A DNA stretch of 64,000 nt, taken from assembly GCA_963828405.1 (NCBI GenBank), contig CAWHEG010000030.1:248001-312000 (forward strand), read 5' to 3'. Each line of letters starts with the position of its first letter. The stretch's first letter is position 1. This document shows, piece after piece, positions 8,723-18,244 of this stretch. Position numbers and translations under genes: made by a program. The stretch comes from JANMJD01 sp963828405. Its GTDB lineage: Bacteria; Actinomycetota; Acidimicrobiia; Acidimicrobiales; Ilumatobacteraceae. The notes below the pieces were generated by a model. That model was not told the origin of the DNA, searched no databases, and was given only the letters and a program-made list of their open reading frames with translations.

Positions 8723-9178
8723 ACACATCGATCAGTTGGAGACGGGTGGCTTCCAGACGGGCGGCGATCACGCCGACCAGTCGGCCGACGATCTCGAAGC
8801 CGAGCTCGTGGTCGGTCGGCACACGCGGCGCGCAGCGCCGCGCCGTCGATCGGCCACGGTCCTGGTGTGGTCGAGGGCGAGCACGTCGAAGTGCCACAGA
8901 TGCGGGGCGACCATCCACGACCAGCCGAGCACCTCGTCGGCATGCACGGTCGCCACCACCAGCGGATCGCGTCCGGCCGCCGTCACCTCGATGGCACAGC
9001 GGCCCTCGACCACGAGGTGGAAGCCGTCGGCCGGGTCACCCTGGCGGGCGATCCAGGCGCCGGCCGGGAACTCGGCGAAACGGGCCATACCGGCCAGATC
9101 GTCGACCATCCGGGGCGCCAGGCCGACGGCGAACCGGTGGGCGGCCAGCAGTCCGCGCAGGTCGGGTTCGTCACTCAT
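8706..9178 (-). CDS. Cyclic-nucleotide-binding (CRP-like sensor) domain protein in hydrogenase operon (frameshifted)
   Basis: About 157 residues once two single-base shifts near 8826 and 8853 are repaired. The frame begins MSDEPDLRGLLAAHRF and carries a cNMP-binding barrel: FAEFPAGAWIARQGDPADGFHLVVEGRCAIEV and a later EVLGWSWMV segment. After the shifts it ends with ELGFEIVGRLVGVIAARLEATRLQL, the dimerisation-type helix of CRP proteins. No helix-turn-helix DNA-binding domain follows, so it is a sensor or accessory subunit, not a transcription factor. ATG 9178 overlaps the upstream iron-sulfur subunit stop by four bases. Its position between two hydrogenase subunits suggests that cAMP or a related ligand acts on the enzyme; this is inference. 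Confidence 0.8.
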
Positions 9179-10359
9179 CGCGGTCCTCCGATCAGCATGT
9201 TCGCCTCCTCGACGATGTCGATCGCCGCCGGGCACCAGGTGGTGCACCTCCCGCAGCCGACGCACCCCGCCGTGCCGAACTGCGTCGGCCAGGTCTGCAG
9301 CTTGTGCGACAGCCACTGGCGGTACCTGGCCGCCGTCGTGGCCCGCACCGGGCGGCCACCGAGGTTCGAGTGGTCGAGCTCGAAGCACGAGGCCCACGAC
9401 TGCACGCGGACGGTCTCGTCGGCGTCGAGCAGCGTGTGATCGCTGAACGTGCTGCAGAAGCAGGTGGGGCAGACCATCGTGCAGTTGCCGCACGACAGGC
9501 AACGCTCGGCCACCGCGTCCCAGTGCGAGTGTCGGTCGGAGCCCTCGAGGAGATCGGGGAGCTCGCCGCCCGGCAGCCGCACCGGCATCCGCTCGACCGC
9601 GCCGGCGACCACGGCGCGGGCGGCGGCGACGTCGGCGTCGGTGGCTTCGCCGGCCGGGAGCTGATCCAACACCCAGCGGCCGCGCGCTCGTCGCCGCCTC
9701 GGCGAGCAGCCGGTGCGGTGATCCGGGCGGATCGCCGGCGGGGATCTCGGTGATCTTCAGGTCGAACCCCTCGCGTGGTTCGGGGCCGCCGCCGATCGAT
9801 GTGCACCAGCAGGTGCCACCCGGTTCGCCGCAGGCCACGGCGACGACGAAGGCGCCGGCTCGACGTCGCTGCGTAGCGGGGATCGGGGTGGTCGGCGTCG
9901 AGCTCGACGCGGTCGAGGATGTCGAGCGCCCGGAGTTCGCAGTCGCGCGCACCGATCAGCGCCAGGGGACGGTCGGGCGGAGCCGGGCGGGTGACGACCC
10001 ACGAGCCATCGGTGCGGCGGATGCGCAGCACCTCCTCGCGGGCGGGGAGCACGAACCGCTTCCACGACTCCGAACCGGGGGTCCACGAGAAGCGTTCCGG
10101 ACCGTCGCCCTGCGTCAACCGCCAGCGGCCCGGCGCCTGCTCGACGCGGCATCCGGCAGGCATCTCCCGTTGGTCGGCGATGTCGTCGTAGGCGATGACA
10201 CCGTCGCGGACCACCGGCCCGACCACCCGGTAGCCCGTCGTCGCGCAGCACGTCGAGCAGCGCCTGCAGCCCGCTGCGCGGGTCGAGGCACCGCAGCACA
10301 CGATCGACTGTCGGGGCCGGGACGGAGGCGGTGCCGTCGAGAGCCACGGGCCGAACCAT
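9175..10359 (-). CDS. hyhB: Hydrogenase beta subunit: 4Fe-4S dicluster protein, AsrA/HyhB family (three frameshifts)
   Basis: About 394 residues when repaired. Start ATG 10359 has a strong GGGGAGG seven bases upstream. The order is MVRPVALDGT, then (shift near 10235, one extra G) YRVVGPVVRDG and an iron-sulfur-binding middle region with IGARDCELRALDIL, then (shift near 9861) FVVAVACGEPGGTCWC, then (shift near 9678) LDQLPAGEATDAD. The C terminus has two ferredoxin clusters, CLSCGNCTMVCP and CVGCGRCTTWCP. The family relays electrons between HyhG and the small subunit. All cluster cysteines survive the shifts. First gene of the operon. Confidence 0.85.
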
Positions 10360-10384
10360 AACCTCCCCTCCGGTGCCCCGGGGA

Positions 10385-10398
10385 GGGACCAATGTCAC
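10385..10398. promoter_or_regulatory. Candidate DosR-like box between hyh and hyp operons (12/14)
   Basis: GGGACCAATGTCAC matches 12 of 14 positions of the recurrent palindrome. It lies in the 109-bp divergent region. If activation occurs 42.5 bp from the box centre, as at the leaderless genes of this window, a plus-strand transcript would start near 10434, 35 bp before hypF. The minus-strand equivalent (10349) falls inside hyhB, so hypF is the better fit, unless hyhB uses another spacing. Confidence 0.55.
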
Positions 10399-10468
10399 GA
10401 CCTGGCAGGCGTAGGGTGGGTCCGGTCATGGCTCTCGTGCGCTCGTTCCGCTCGTCGGTAGGGGTTCG

Positions 10469-12796
10469 ATGACGCCCGCGTCGGCCGGCCTCGCCCGCCG
10501 ACGGCTCGTGGTCACCGGGGTGGTGCAGGGGGTCGGCTTCCGACCGTTCGTGCACCGCCTCGCCGCCGAGGTCGGCGTCGGGGGTCTGGTGGGCAACGAC
10601 AGCACGGGGGTGTTCATCGAGGTCGAAGGGGTCCCCGCGGCGCTCGACGAGTTCGCCGCCCGCCTGTGCGGGGAGCGACCGCCGCTCGCCCGCGTCGAGG
10701 CGCTGACCTCGATCGACATCCCCCCGGTGGGCGATGAGGGCTTCCGCATCGTCGAGTCCACGTTCCGGGCCGGGGCGCGCACGGTGGTCCCACCCGACGT
10801 GGCGGTGTGCGACGAGTGCCTCGCCGAGGTGCTCGACCCGGCCGACCGCCGGTATCGGTACCCGTTCGCCAACTGCACCGACTGCGGTCCCCGGTTCACC
10901 ATCGTGCGCGACCTCCCCTACGACCGGCCGACCACGACGATGGCCGGGTTCGCGATGTGCGCGCCCTGCCGGGCCGAGTACGAGGACCCGGCGGACCGCC
11001 GCTACCACGCCCAGCCGATCGCCTGCCCGGTGTGCGGCCCGCAGGTCACCTTCGTGGCCGGCGGCCGACGCCTCCGGGGCACCGACGCGGTGCTCCACGC
11101 CTTCCAGCTGATGGTGGCGGCCGGCGGGATCGTGGCCGTCAAGGGCGTGGGTGGGTACCACCTGGCCTGCGACGCGACCTCCGACGATGCGGTACGTGTC
11201 CTGCGCACCCGCAAGGGTCGCGGCGACAAGCCGTTCGCCGTGATGGTGGCCGATCTCGACGCCGCCCGTGACCTCGCCGTGATCGACGACGACGAGGCGG
11301 CGGCCCTCGTCTCGCCGGCCCGCCCGATCGTGCTCCTGCCCCGGCGACCCGATGCCCCCGTCTCGACCGGCGTGGCGCCGGGCAACCCCCTGATCGGGAT
11401 CATGTTGCCCTACACGCCGTTGCACCACCTGCTCTTTCGCCCCGTTCCCTCCGGTGATGTCCCAGGTCGCCCGCGATCGCTCGTGCTGACCTCCGGCAAC
11501 CTCGCCGACGAACCGATCTGCACCGATGACGACGAGGCCTCGGCCAGGTTGGCCGGATTGGCCGACGCGTTCCTCGGCCACGACCGACCGATCCAGGCGC
11601 CGTGCGACGACTCGGTGATCCGTGTCGTCACCGGCCGGGTCCAGCCCGTGCGCCGCTCGCGCGGCTACGCGCCGCTCCCGGTCCTCCTCCCGGTCGACGT
11701 GCTCCCCACCCTGGCCGTCGGCGGGGAGCTGAAGAACACGTTCTGCCTGGCCTCCGGCCGGCATGCCTGGGTGAGCCAGCACATCGGTGACATGGGGAAC
11801 CTGCAGACGCTGACGGCGTTCGAACAGGGTGTCGACGGCTTCCGCCGGATGTACGCGATCGAGCCGGTGGTGCTGGCCACCGATGCCCATCCCGGGTACC
11901 TCACCCGCCGTTGGGCCATGGAGCACGGAGCCGGGCGCCCGGTCGTGGAGGTGCAGCACCATCACGCCCATGTCGCCTCGGTGATGGCCGAGCACGGCCT
12001 CGACGGCTCGGCTCCGGTCATCGGGTTCGCCTTCGACGGCACGGGTCACGGAGTCGGCGACGACGGACGGACGGAGATGTGGGGAGGTGAGGTGCTGATC
12101 GCCGACTACTCGGGGTTCGAGCGGGTCGGCCACCTGCGGCCGCTTCCGCTGCCGGGTGGGGATGGCGCCGTGCGCCACCCGTGCCGCACGGCGATCGCCT
12201 ATCTGAGCGCGATGGGCATCGGGTTCGACCGTTCGGTGCCCTCGGCGCTCGCCTGTGACGACGTCGAGCTGGCCGTCGTACAGCGCCAGGTGGCACGCAA
12301 CGTCGGCTGCGTGCCGACGACGAGCATGGGCCGCCTCTTCGACGCCGTCGCCTCGCTGCTCGGCCTTCGCCATCGCATCTCGTACGAGGCCCAGGCGGCC
12401 ATCGAACTGGAGGCGGCCGCCGGGCGGATGGCCGCCGACGTGCCCGCTTCCTGGACGTTCGCGATCGACGAGAACCTGCTCATCGATCCCGAACCGGTGA
12501 TCCGCGGGCTGTTGGGCCAGCTGGCCGGCGGAGTCGCCGTGGCCGATCTGGCGTTCGAGTTCCACCGTGCGGTCGCCGACGCGGTCGTCACCGTGGCCCG
12601 GCGGCTGCGCCGGTCACGCGGCGAGCTGCCGGTGGCGCTGACCGGCGGTGTGTTCCAGAACGCCCTGCTGTCGCGCCTCGTGCGGAGCGGGTTGGAGGCC
12701 GACGGGTTCGAGGTGCTCGCCCACCGGATCGTGCCGGCGAACGACGGTGGGCTCTCGTTGGGCCAGGCTGTCGTCGCCGGCTACGGAAGGAGCTGA
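10469..12796 (+). CDS. hypF: Carbamoyltransferase HypF
   Basis: 775 residues, normal for HypF, which activates carbamoyl phosphate and transfers the carbamoyl group to the HypE C-terminal cysteine for cyanide ligand synthesis. Domains in order: acylphosphatase (TGVVQGVGFRPFVHRLA, residues about 15-31), two zinc-finger-like cysteine pairs (CDEC/CTDC and CAPC/CPVC, residues 112-190), a YrdC-like domain (about 200-390), and the Kae1-like C-terminal domain with the HHHAHVASVMAEH metal-binding histidines. ATG 10469 is preceded by AGGGG. HypC starts two bases after the stop, so the genes are co-transcribed. Confidence 0.97.
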   Translation: MTPASAGLARRRLVVTGVVQGVGFRPFVHRLAAEVGVGGLVGNDSTGVFIEVEGVPAALDEFAARLCGERPPLARVEALTSIDIPPVGDEGFRIVESTFRAGARTVVPPDVAVCDECLAEVLDPADRRYRYPFANCTDCGPRFTIVRDLPYDRPTTTMAGFAMCAPCRAEYEDPADRRYHAQPIACPVCGPQVTFVAGGRRLRGTDAVLHAFQLMVAAGGIVAVKGVGGYHLACDATSDDAVRVLRTRKGRGDKPFAVMVADLDAARDLAVIDDDEAAALVSPARPIVLLPRRPDAPVSTGVAPGNPLIGIMLPYTPLHHLLFRPVPSGDVPGRPRSLVLTSGNLADEPICTDDDEASARLAGLADAFLGHDRPIQAPCDDSVIRVVTGRVQPVRRSRGYAPLPVLLPVDVLPTLAVGGELKNTFCLASGRHAWVSQHIGDMGNLQTLTAFEQGVDGFRRMYAIEPVVLATDAHPGYLTRRWAMEHGAGRPVVEVQHHHAHVASVMAEHGLDGSAPVIGFAFDGTGHGVGDDGRTEMWGGEVLIADYSGFERVGHLRPLPLPGGDGAVRHPCRTAIAYLSAMGIGFDRSVPSALACDDVELAVVQRQVARNVGCVPTTSMGRLFDAVASLLGLRHRISYEAQAAIELEAAAGRMAADVPASWTFAIDENLLIDPEPVIRGLLGQLAGGVAVADLAFEFHRAVADAVVTVARRLRRSRGELPVALTGGVFQNALLSRLVRSGLEADGFEVLAHRIVPANDGGLSLGQAVVAGYGRS

Positions 12797-12798
12797 CC

Positions 12799-13068
12799 AT
12801 GTGTCTCGGGGTTCCCGGAAAGGTGCTCGAGGTTCGCCACGAGCAGGGCACGCGGATGGCGAGCGTCGACTTCGGCGGCGTGACCAAGACCGTCTGCCTC
12901 GCCTACGTCCCCGACGTCGGGGTCGGCGACTACACCATCGTCCATGCGGGGTTCGCCATCACCCGGCTCGACGAGGTCGCCGCCCTCGGGTCGTTGCAGC
13001 TGTTCGCCGAGCTCGGCCTGCTCGACGAACGCGACGATCCCGGCCCTGTGGCGGAGCCGGCGACGTGA
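12799..13068 (+). CDS. hypC: Hydrogenase assembly chaperone HypC
   Basis: 89 residues. The family-defining N terminus MCLGVPGKV, whose Cys2 binds the iron during Fe(CN)2CO assembly with HypD, is intact. The rest is the small beta-barrel (VDFGGVTKTVCLAYVPD, VGDYTIVHAGFAI). It lies directly between hypF and hypD and its stop overlaps the GTG of hypD. Only one HypC/HybG-type gene is present in the window, so it probably serves the adjacent 3b enzyme. Confidence 0.97.
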   Translation: MCLGVPGKVLEVRHEQGTRMASVDFGGVTKTVCLAYVPDVGVGDYTIVHAGFAITRLDEVAALGSLQLFAELGLLDERDDPGPVAEPAT

Positions 13069-14177
13069 AGCATCTCGACGAGTACAACGACCCGGCGCTC
13101 GCCCGGAGCCTCATCGAGGCGATCGAGGCCGCAGCCACCCGGACGTGGGCGATCATGGAGGTGTGCGGCGGCCAGACGCATTCGATCATCCGCAACGGGA
13201 TCGACCAGCTGCTCGCCGGCCGAGTGGAGCTGATCCACGGGCCCGGGTGCCCGGTCTGCGTCACCCCACTGGAGATGATCGACCGGGCGCTGGCCCTCGC
13301 CGCGCGGCCCGAGGTGATCTTCTGCTCGTTCGGCGACATGCTGCGCGTCCCGGGCAGTCGTCAGGACCTCTTCGCGGTGAAGGCCGAGGGGGGTGACGTG
13401 CGGGTCGTGTACTCCCCGCTCGATGCCGTCGACCTCGCCGCCCGGCACCCGGACCGTGAGGTGGTGTTCTTCGGTGTCGGGTTCGAGACGACGGGTCCCG
13501 CCAATGCGATGGCGGTGTTCCAGGCCCGCCGGCGCGGCCTGCGCAACTTCTCGATGCTGGTGAGCCACGTGCTCGTACCTCCGGCGATCGAAGCGCTGAT
13601 GTCGTCGGCGACGTCGCGGGTGAACGGCTTCCTCGCCGCCGGCCACGTGTGCACGGTGATGGGCACCGCACAGTACGAGCCGCTGGCGCGCCGCTACCAC
13701 GTCCCGATCGTGATCACCGGGTTCGAGCCCCTCGACGTGCTCGACGGCATCCGACGGTGCGTCATCCAGCTGGAGTCCGGTCGGGGCGAGGTGGAGAACG
13801 CCTACCCGCGTGCCGTGCGCGCCGAGGGCAACATCCCCGCCCAGGAGATGCTGGCGCGGGTGTTCGACGTGTGCGACCGGCAGTGGCGCGGGATCGGGAT
13901 GATCCCCGCCAGTGGCTGGCGGCTGGCGGCGGAGTTCGCCGAGTTCGATGCCGAACGCCGCTTCGACGTCGGGACCATCACGGTCGAAGAACCCGTGCGC
14001 TGCCGGGCCGGCGAGGTGCTCCAGGGGCTGATCAAACCCGACGAGTGCGCCTGCTTCGGCACCGAGTGCACGCCGCGCACACCGATCGGGGCGATCATGG
14101 TGTCGAGCGAGGGCGCCTGCGCCGCGCACTACCGGTACCGCCGGCCCGACGACCCGGCCGAGGCGCACCGTGGTTGA
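13065..14177 (+). CDS. hypD: Hydrogenase formation protein HypD
   Basis: 370 residues from GTG 13065, which overlaps the hypC stop in GTGA. HypD is the iron-sulfur scaffold on which the Fe(CN)2CO unit is built with HypC and HypE. Signatures: WAIMEVCGGQTHSI, GPGCPVCVTP, FFGVGFETTGP, and the C-terminal cluster region DECACFGTECTPRTPIGAIMVSSEGACAA. Length matches the family (about 370). Its end overlaps the hypE GTG by eight bases. Confidence 0.97.
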   Translation: MKHLDEYNDPALARSLIEAIEAAATRTWAIMEVCGGQTHSIIRNGIDQLLAGRVELIHGPGCPVCVTPLEMIDRALALAARPEVIFCSFGDMLRVPGSRQDLFAVKAEGGDVRVVYSPLDAVDLAARHPDREVVFFGVGFETTGPANAMAVFQARRRGLRNFSMLVSHVLVPPAIEALMSSATSRVNGFLAAGHVCTVMGTAQYEPLARRYHVPIVITGFEPLDVLDGIRRCVIQLESGRGEVENAYPRAVRAEGNIPAQEMLARVFDVCDRQWRGIGMIPASGWRLAAEFAEFDAERRFDVGTITVEEPVRCRAGEVLQGLIKPDECACFGTECTPRTPIGAIMVSSEGACAAHYRYRRPDDPAEAHRG

Positions 14178-15276
14178 CGACCGGCGCGTCGGGCAGGGCG
14201 CCGGGCAGGGCGCCGGGCCGGGGCTCGACATCGAGGGGTGGGTCTGCCCGACGCCGCTGCGTCACCACGAGCGCATCGTCATCGGCCATGGAGGCGGTGG
14301 TGTGCTGTCCGCCGAGCTGGTCGAGCACCTGTTCCTCCCCGCCTTCGGCGAGGCGGCGACCACGGCGACGCCGACCGACTCCCACGTGCTCGATCTGGGG
14401 AACGGCACCCGGTTGGCGTTCTCCACCGACACCTACGTGGTCCGCCCGCTCGTCTTCCCCGGCGGCGACATCGGCGAGCTCGCCGTCAACGGCACGGTCA
14501 ACGACCTGGCGATGAGCGGCGCCCGGCCACTCGTCCTGTCGACCGCCTTCGTGCTCGAGGAGGGCCTCGAGCTGCAGCTGCTCGGCCGCATCGCGGCATC
14601 GATGGGCGTGGCCGCCGCACGCGCCGGAGTGCGGCTCGTCACCGGCGACACCAAGGTCGTCGAGCGTGGCCACGGCGACGGCATGTACATCAACACCTCC
14701 GGCATCGGCCTGGTTCCCGACGGCGTGGACATCCGGCCGGAGCGGGCCCGGCCCGGTGACGTCGTGATCGTCAGCGGACCGATCGGGGTGCACGGGATCG
14801 CTGTGCTCAGCGTGCGCGAAGGACTCGAGTTCGGGACCGAGCTGCGCAGCGACACCGCCGCGCTCGATCGCCTGGTGGCCGCGATGCTGGCCACCGGCGC
14901 CGACCTCCATGTGCTGCGCGACCCGACCCGTGGGGGATTGGCCGCCTCGTTGTGCGAGATCGCCGAAACCGCCCGGGTGGGGATCGAGGTCGAGGAGCGG
15001 TCGATCCCCGTTCCCGACGTCGTGCGGGCCGCCTGCGGTTTCCTCGGGTTCGATCCGCTGCATGTGGCCAACGAGGGCAAGCTCGTCGCCATCGTCGCCC
15101 CCGAGGCCGCCGACGACGTGCTCGCGGCGATGACCTCCACCGACGTCGGGCGCGAGGCGACGGTCATCGGCCGTGTCACCGGGGAACATGCCGGAACGGT
15201 CGTGGCCCGCACCGGTCTCGGTGCGCAGCGGGTCGTCGACCGACCCCTGGGCGAACAGTTGCCGCGCATCTGCTGA
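14170..15276 (+). CDS. hypE: Hydrogenase expression/formation protein HypE
   Basis: 368 residues; PurM/AIR-synthase fold. It dehydrates the HypF-carbamoylated C-terminal cysteine to thiocyanate. Signatures: RIVIGHGGGGVLSAELVEH, FSTDTYVVRPLVFPGGDIG, GDTKVVERG, VLRDPTRGGLA, and the essential terminal PRIC. The GTG start overlaps hypD by eight bases; the first about 20 residues are a Gly/Gln/Ala repeat (GQGAGQGAGPG) not typical of the family, so translation might begin slightly later. No hypA or hypB is seen in this window. Confidence 0.96.
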   Translation: MVDDRRVGQGAGQGAGPGLDIEGWVCPTPLRHHERIVIGHGGGGVLSAELVEHLFLPAFGEAATTATPTDSHVLDLGNGTRLAFSTDTYVVRPLVFPGGDIGELAVNGTVNDLAMSGARPLVLSTAFVLEEGLELQLLGRIAASMGVAAARAGVRLVTGDTKVVERGHGDGMYINTSGIGLVPDGVDIRPERARPGDVVIVSGPIGVHGIAVLSVREGLEFGTELRSDTAALDRLVAAMLATGADLHVLRDPTRGGLAASLCEIAETARVGIEVEERSIPVPDVVRAACGFLGFDPLHVANEGKLVAIVAPEAADDVLAAMTSTDVGREATVIGRVTGEHAGTVVARTGLGAQRVVDRPLGEQLPRIC

Positions 15277-15332
15277 ACGCGCTCGCTCGCCCGGCCACCT
15301 GCCTGATCGGATCCGACCGATGAGGCGGCCCG

Positions 15333-16397
15333 ATGGTCGTCGTCCCCCGGGCGCCGATGTGGGAGCCTGTCGGCGTGCGATCCGCAAGCGGCGATCTGGG
15401 TGAGGCGATCGACCGGATCGTCGGCGAGGAGGGCCTGTCGGGAGTCGTGCGGGTCGACCTCGACGGCCGCGTCGCCCACCAACGGGCCTACGGCCTGGCC
15501 CATCGCGGCCTCGGCATCCCCAACACCGTCGACACGCAGTTCGGCATCGCCAGCGGTACGAAGGGCCTGACCGCACTGACCGTGATGAGCCTCGTCGAAC
15601 GGGGCGTCGTCGGCCTCGGGACGACGGCTCGGTCGTTGCTCGGTGGTGATCTCCCGCTGATCGACGGGCGGATCACCGTCGAGCAGCTCCTCGCCCACCG
15701 CTCGGGTATCGGCGACTACCTCGACGAGGACGAGGTCGACGACGTGAGCGACCATCTGTTGCCCGTTCCCGTTCACGAGCTGGCCACGACCGAGCAGTAC
15801 CTGGCGGTCCTGGATGGCCATCCGATGAAGCACGAGCCCGGCGCGCGGTTCACCTACTGCAACGGGGGCTACGTCGTGCTCGCCCTGATCGCCGAGCGGG
15901 CGTCGGGGACGCCGTTCCACGACCTCGTCGGGCAGACCGTGTGCGAGCCGGCGGGCATGGCGGACACGGCGTTCCTGCGGTCCGACGAGCTGCCGGGCCG
16001 GGCCGCGCTCGGCTACCTCGACGACGAGGGGCTGCGCACCAACGTGTTCCACCTCCCGGTGCGGGGGAGCGGTGACGGCGGGATCTACAGCACGGCAGCC
16101 GACGTCCACCGGATGTGGGACGCCGTGCTGACCGGGCGCATCGTCGCTGCGGAGACCTTCGCCCGGATGGTGCGCCCGCACGACGACGTTCCCGCCGACT
16201 CGATGCCCTACGGACTCGGGTTCTGGCTCGACCAGTGGAGCGACGCAGTGTCGCTCCACGGTTTCGACGCCGGCGTCGGCTTCGTCTCCGTGTGCGATCC
16301 CGGCGGTCGATCCGTCCACACCGTCCTGTCGAACAAGGGCCGGGGCGCCTGGCCGGTCAGCCGCAGGATCGGCGAACTGCTCGCCGGCTTCCTGTGA
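15333..16397 (+). CDS. Serine hydrolase, beta-lactamase/PBP-like (class C fold)
   Basis: 354 residues. The active-site SxxK is SGTK (Ser74, Lys77, in GIASGTKGLTALTVMSLVE), the second motif is YCN in FTYCNGGYVV, and SLHGFDAG supplies the HxG-like third motif. Such proteins act as esterases, D-amino peptidases or penicillin-binding-like enzymes. No clear signal peptide; a cytoplasmic esterase role is possible. Start could also be the in-frame ATG at 15357. It lies 57 bp after hypE but is probably separate functionally. Confidence 0.88.
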   Translation: MVVVPRAPMWEPVGVRSASGDLGEAIDRIVGEEGLSGVVRVDLDGRVAHQRAYGLAHRGLGIPNTVDTQFGIASGTKGLTALTVMSLVERGVVGLGTTARSLLGGDLPLIDGRITVEQLLAHRSGIGDYLDEDEVDDVSDHLLPVPVHELATTEQYLAVLDGHPMKHEPGARFTYCNGGYVVLALIAERASGTPFHDLVGQTVCEPAGMADTAFLRSDELPGRAALGYLDDEGLRTNVFHLPVRGSGDGGIYSTAADVHRMWDAVLTGRIVAAETFARMVRPHDDVPADSMPYGLGFWLDQWSDAVSLHGFDAGVGFVSVCDPGGRSVHTVLSNKGRGAWPVSRRIGELLAGFL

Positions 16398-17480
16398 TCA
16401 GCCGCCGGCGCCGAACGTGATCGTCGACTCGACCGGCAAAGGCGGAGCGGATCGCTCACCCCGAATCGTCTTCGATGACGGCCGGGTCGCCAGGTGGGCT
16501 TCCGTTCGCGTCGGTTCGAGACAGCACGAGACCAGTGCGGCAAGCGAGTCACAGGAGGAGTGCATCGCGGGTACGGCTTGGTCGAGGGGATCCAGCAGCG
16601 ATCCGATGCTCTCGAGAGTGGCCTCGAAGCGATCCTGTTCGGGCTGGGATCGGATGAGGTGCAGGCGGGCCCGGAACGCTGCCGCCGACGACAGCAACCT
16701 GCGGGCGTGCGCGTGATCGCCACGCCACGCCGCCACGGCCCCGAGCGTCTCGGCCGACCGGACGAGTTCGTGCATGTCCTGCGTTCGGCCGGCGATGCCG
16801 GCTGCCCGTTTGGCCAGCCGTTCGGCCTCGGCGCCCTCGTCACGGGCGAGGTGCCAGCGCGAGGACATTGAGGGCGGTCAGCTCGGCGATCCGCGATCCG
16901 ATGAACTCGGAGGTTCGCAGGGCCTGTTCGGCGATGGCCACGGCGCCGTCGACGTCTCCCCTCCCGAGCCCGACGAGGCCGCGCATCGATGAGGCCACGG
17001 ACTTGTTGAGCGCACTGTTGTCGCCAGCTGACGCCGCCACGGTCGACAGCTCCCGGTCGCTTCGCTCCCAGTCGCCGCGGAACAGTGCGTCCATGCCGAG
17101 TGCCAGATGCATCAGCTCCGCGTCCTGCGGGCGACCGGCCCGGCCTGTCTCCTCCTGCATCTGCCCTGATCGACGCCGTTCACACCGCCGCCGTCACCGG
17201 GCACGGTGCGTTGATCGCCAAGGCGGAGCGGGCGAGCCCGAGCAGCCGGCCGTCGCCAACGCAGGGCACTCGACCTGCTCGACGCTGCGCAGCCCTTCTT
17301 CGGCCTGATCGGCGATGCCGGCAACCCACGTAGCGTGACGTCGGCGAACGGGCTGGGTCTCGCCCGAGGCGACCAAGCGGTCTTGGGCGTACTGCCGAAC
17401 GGTCTCGAGCATGCCGTACCGGATCTGTTCGCGCCCTTCCACCACGGCGACGGATGCCACACGCCGCAGCCTACGAGGGT
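16398..17480 (-). pseudogene. Decayed LuxR/AfsR-type ATPase regulator, C-terminal part
   Basis: Three minus-strand pieces in different frames form the tail of one protein. 17194-17460 has the phrase RYGMLETVRQYAQDRLVASGE, diagnostic of the linker after the NB-ARC-like ATPase in actinobacterial regulators. 16840-17160 and 16398-16868 give helical TPR-like repeats (GRGDVDGAVAIAEQALRTSEF; AEAERLAKRAAGIAGRTQD). The ATPase and sensor domains that should precede them are absent; sequence upstream of about 17480 does not continue the family. Frames change near 16850 and between 17160 and 17300. I read it as a truncated remnant, though base errors contribute. Confidence 0.6.
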
Positions 17481-17550
17481 GTGGCCGTCACGATGCCCCG
17501 GTCGAAGCGGCGGCGGGGTTGCGGAGTCGCCGCCGACCGGCGTCGAATCG

Positions 17551-17564
17551 ATGACCTTGTTCCC
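17551..17564. promoter_or_regulatory. Candidate DosR-like box (11/14)
   Basis: ATGACCTTGTTCCC matches 11 of 14 positions. A start 42.5 bp from its centre would be near 17600, leaving a 25-base leader that includes the GGAAGGA ribosome site of the gene at 17625. Confidence 0.4.
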
Positions 17565-17624
17565 TGGTCGCGACGGCGCGCCGGGTGACGATGAAGTCGG
17601 AGATGATGATGGAAGGAGTGTGCG

Positions 17625-18143
17625 ATGGCACAGCTGATGGACAAGGAGATCCTGACGTCCGGTCCGATGCAGGAGACCCCGCATCGGCCCCGTTGGGCAC
17701 TGCCGCTCGCGGCCCTGGTCGCGCTGCTGGTCGGTGCGCTCGGAGGCTGGTTCCTGGCCAGGTCCTTCGACGACAAGCCGACCAACGTCGTAGCCGGCCA
17801 CGTTGCCCTGACCGATCGCCAGCGGGAGATGATCCGGGTCGAGGAGGCTTACGTGAAGGCCTGGCAGGCCAATGACGTCGACGCCGTGTTGGCGTTGTAC
17901 ACGTCGAACGGCACGATGAACCTCGTGCCCGGGGGCCTCGACTACCGTGTGGACGACGGAACGCTCGCGGGCTTCATCCGATCGGGGGACTGGAGCGATC
18001 TGCAGGCCTTCGACCCGACGCTGATCCAAGACGACGAACTGGTCGTGGTCAGCTCCGGGGGTGGGAGCACGTGGACCAACGTGCTCCAGTTCACGCGGAC
18101 CGGTGATGTGCTGATCGCACACCATCTGACCACAGGTCCGTGA
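17625..18143 (+). CDS. Membrane-anchored SnoaL/NTF2-like domain protein
   Basis: 172 residues. A single transmembrane helix (WALPLAALVALLVGALGGWFLA, about residues 24-45) is followed by an extracytoplasmic NTF2/SnoaL-like fold: REMIRVEEAYVKAWQANDVDAVLALYTSNG and the later VLQFTRTGDVLIAHHL strand. The family binds small hydrophobic ligands; enzymatic function cannot be assigned. The ribosome site GGAAGGA lies about nine bases before ATG. A strong hairpin follows at 18174-18207. Confidence 0.8.
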   Translation: MAQLMDKEILTSGPMQETPHRPRWALPLAALVALLVGALGGWFLARSFDDKPTNVVAGHVALTDRQREMIRVEEAYVKAWQANDVDAVLALYTSNGTMNLVPGGLDYRVDDGTLAGFIRSGDWSDLQAFDPTLIQDDELVVVSSGGGSTWTNVLQFTRTGDVLIAHHLTTGP

Positions 18144-18173
18144 TCGGAGGGGTCGGGCCAACCCCGACGGAGA

Positions 18174-18207
18174 CAACCGCCACCCGGTGACAGCCGGGTG
18201 GCGGTTG
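18174..18207. terminator. Perfect 14-bp hairpin, probable bidirectional terminator
   Basis: CAACCGCCACCCGG is followed by a six-base loop and its exact complement CCGGGTGGCGGTTG. It lies between the convergent SnoaL-like gene and the MMPL gene, 31 bp after the first stop. There is no long T tract on either strand, which is normal for GC-rich actinobacteria. Confidence 0.8.
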
Positions 18208-18244
18208 CGCGACGCCCTGAGGAGAACCTCGACAGGGCTGTCGG

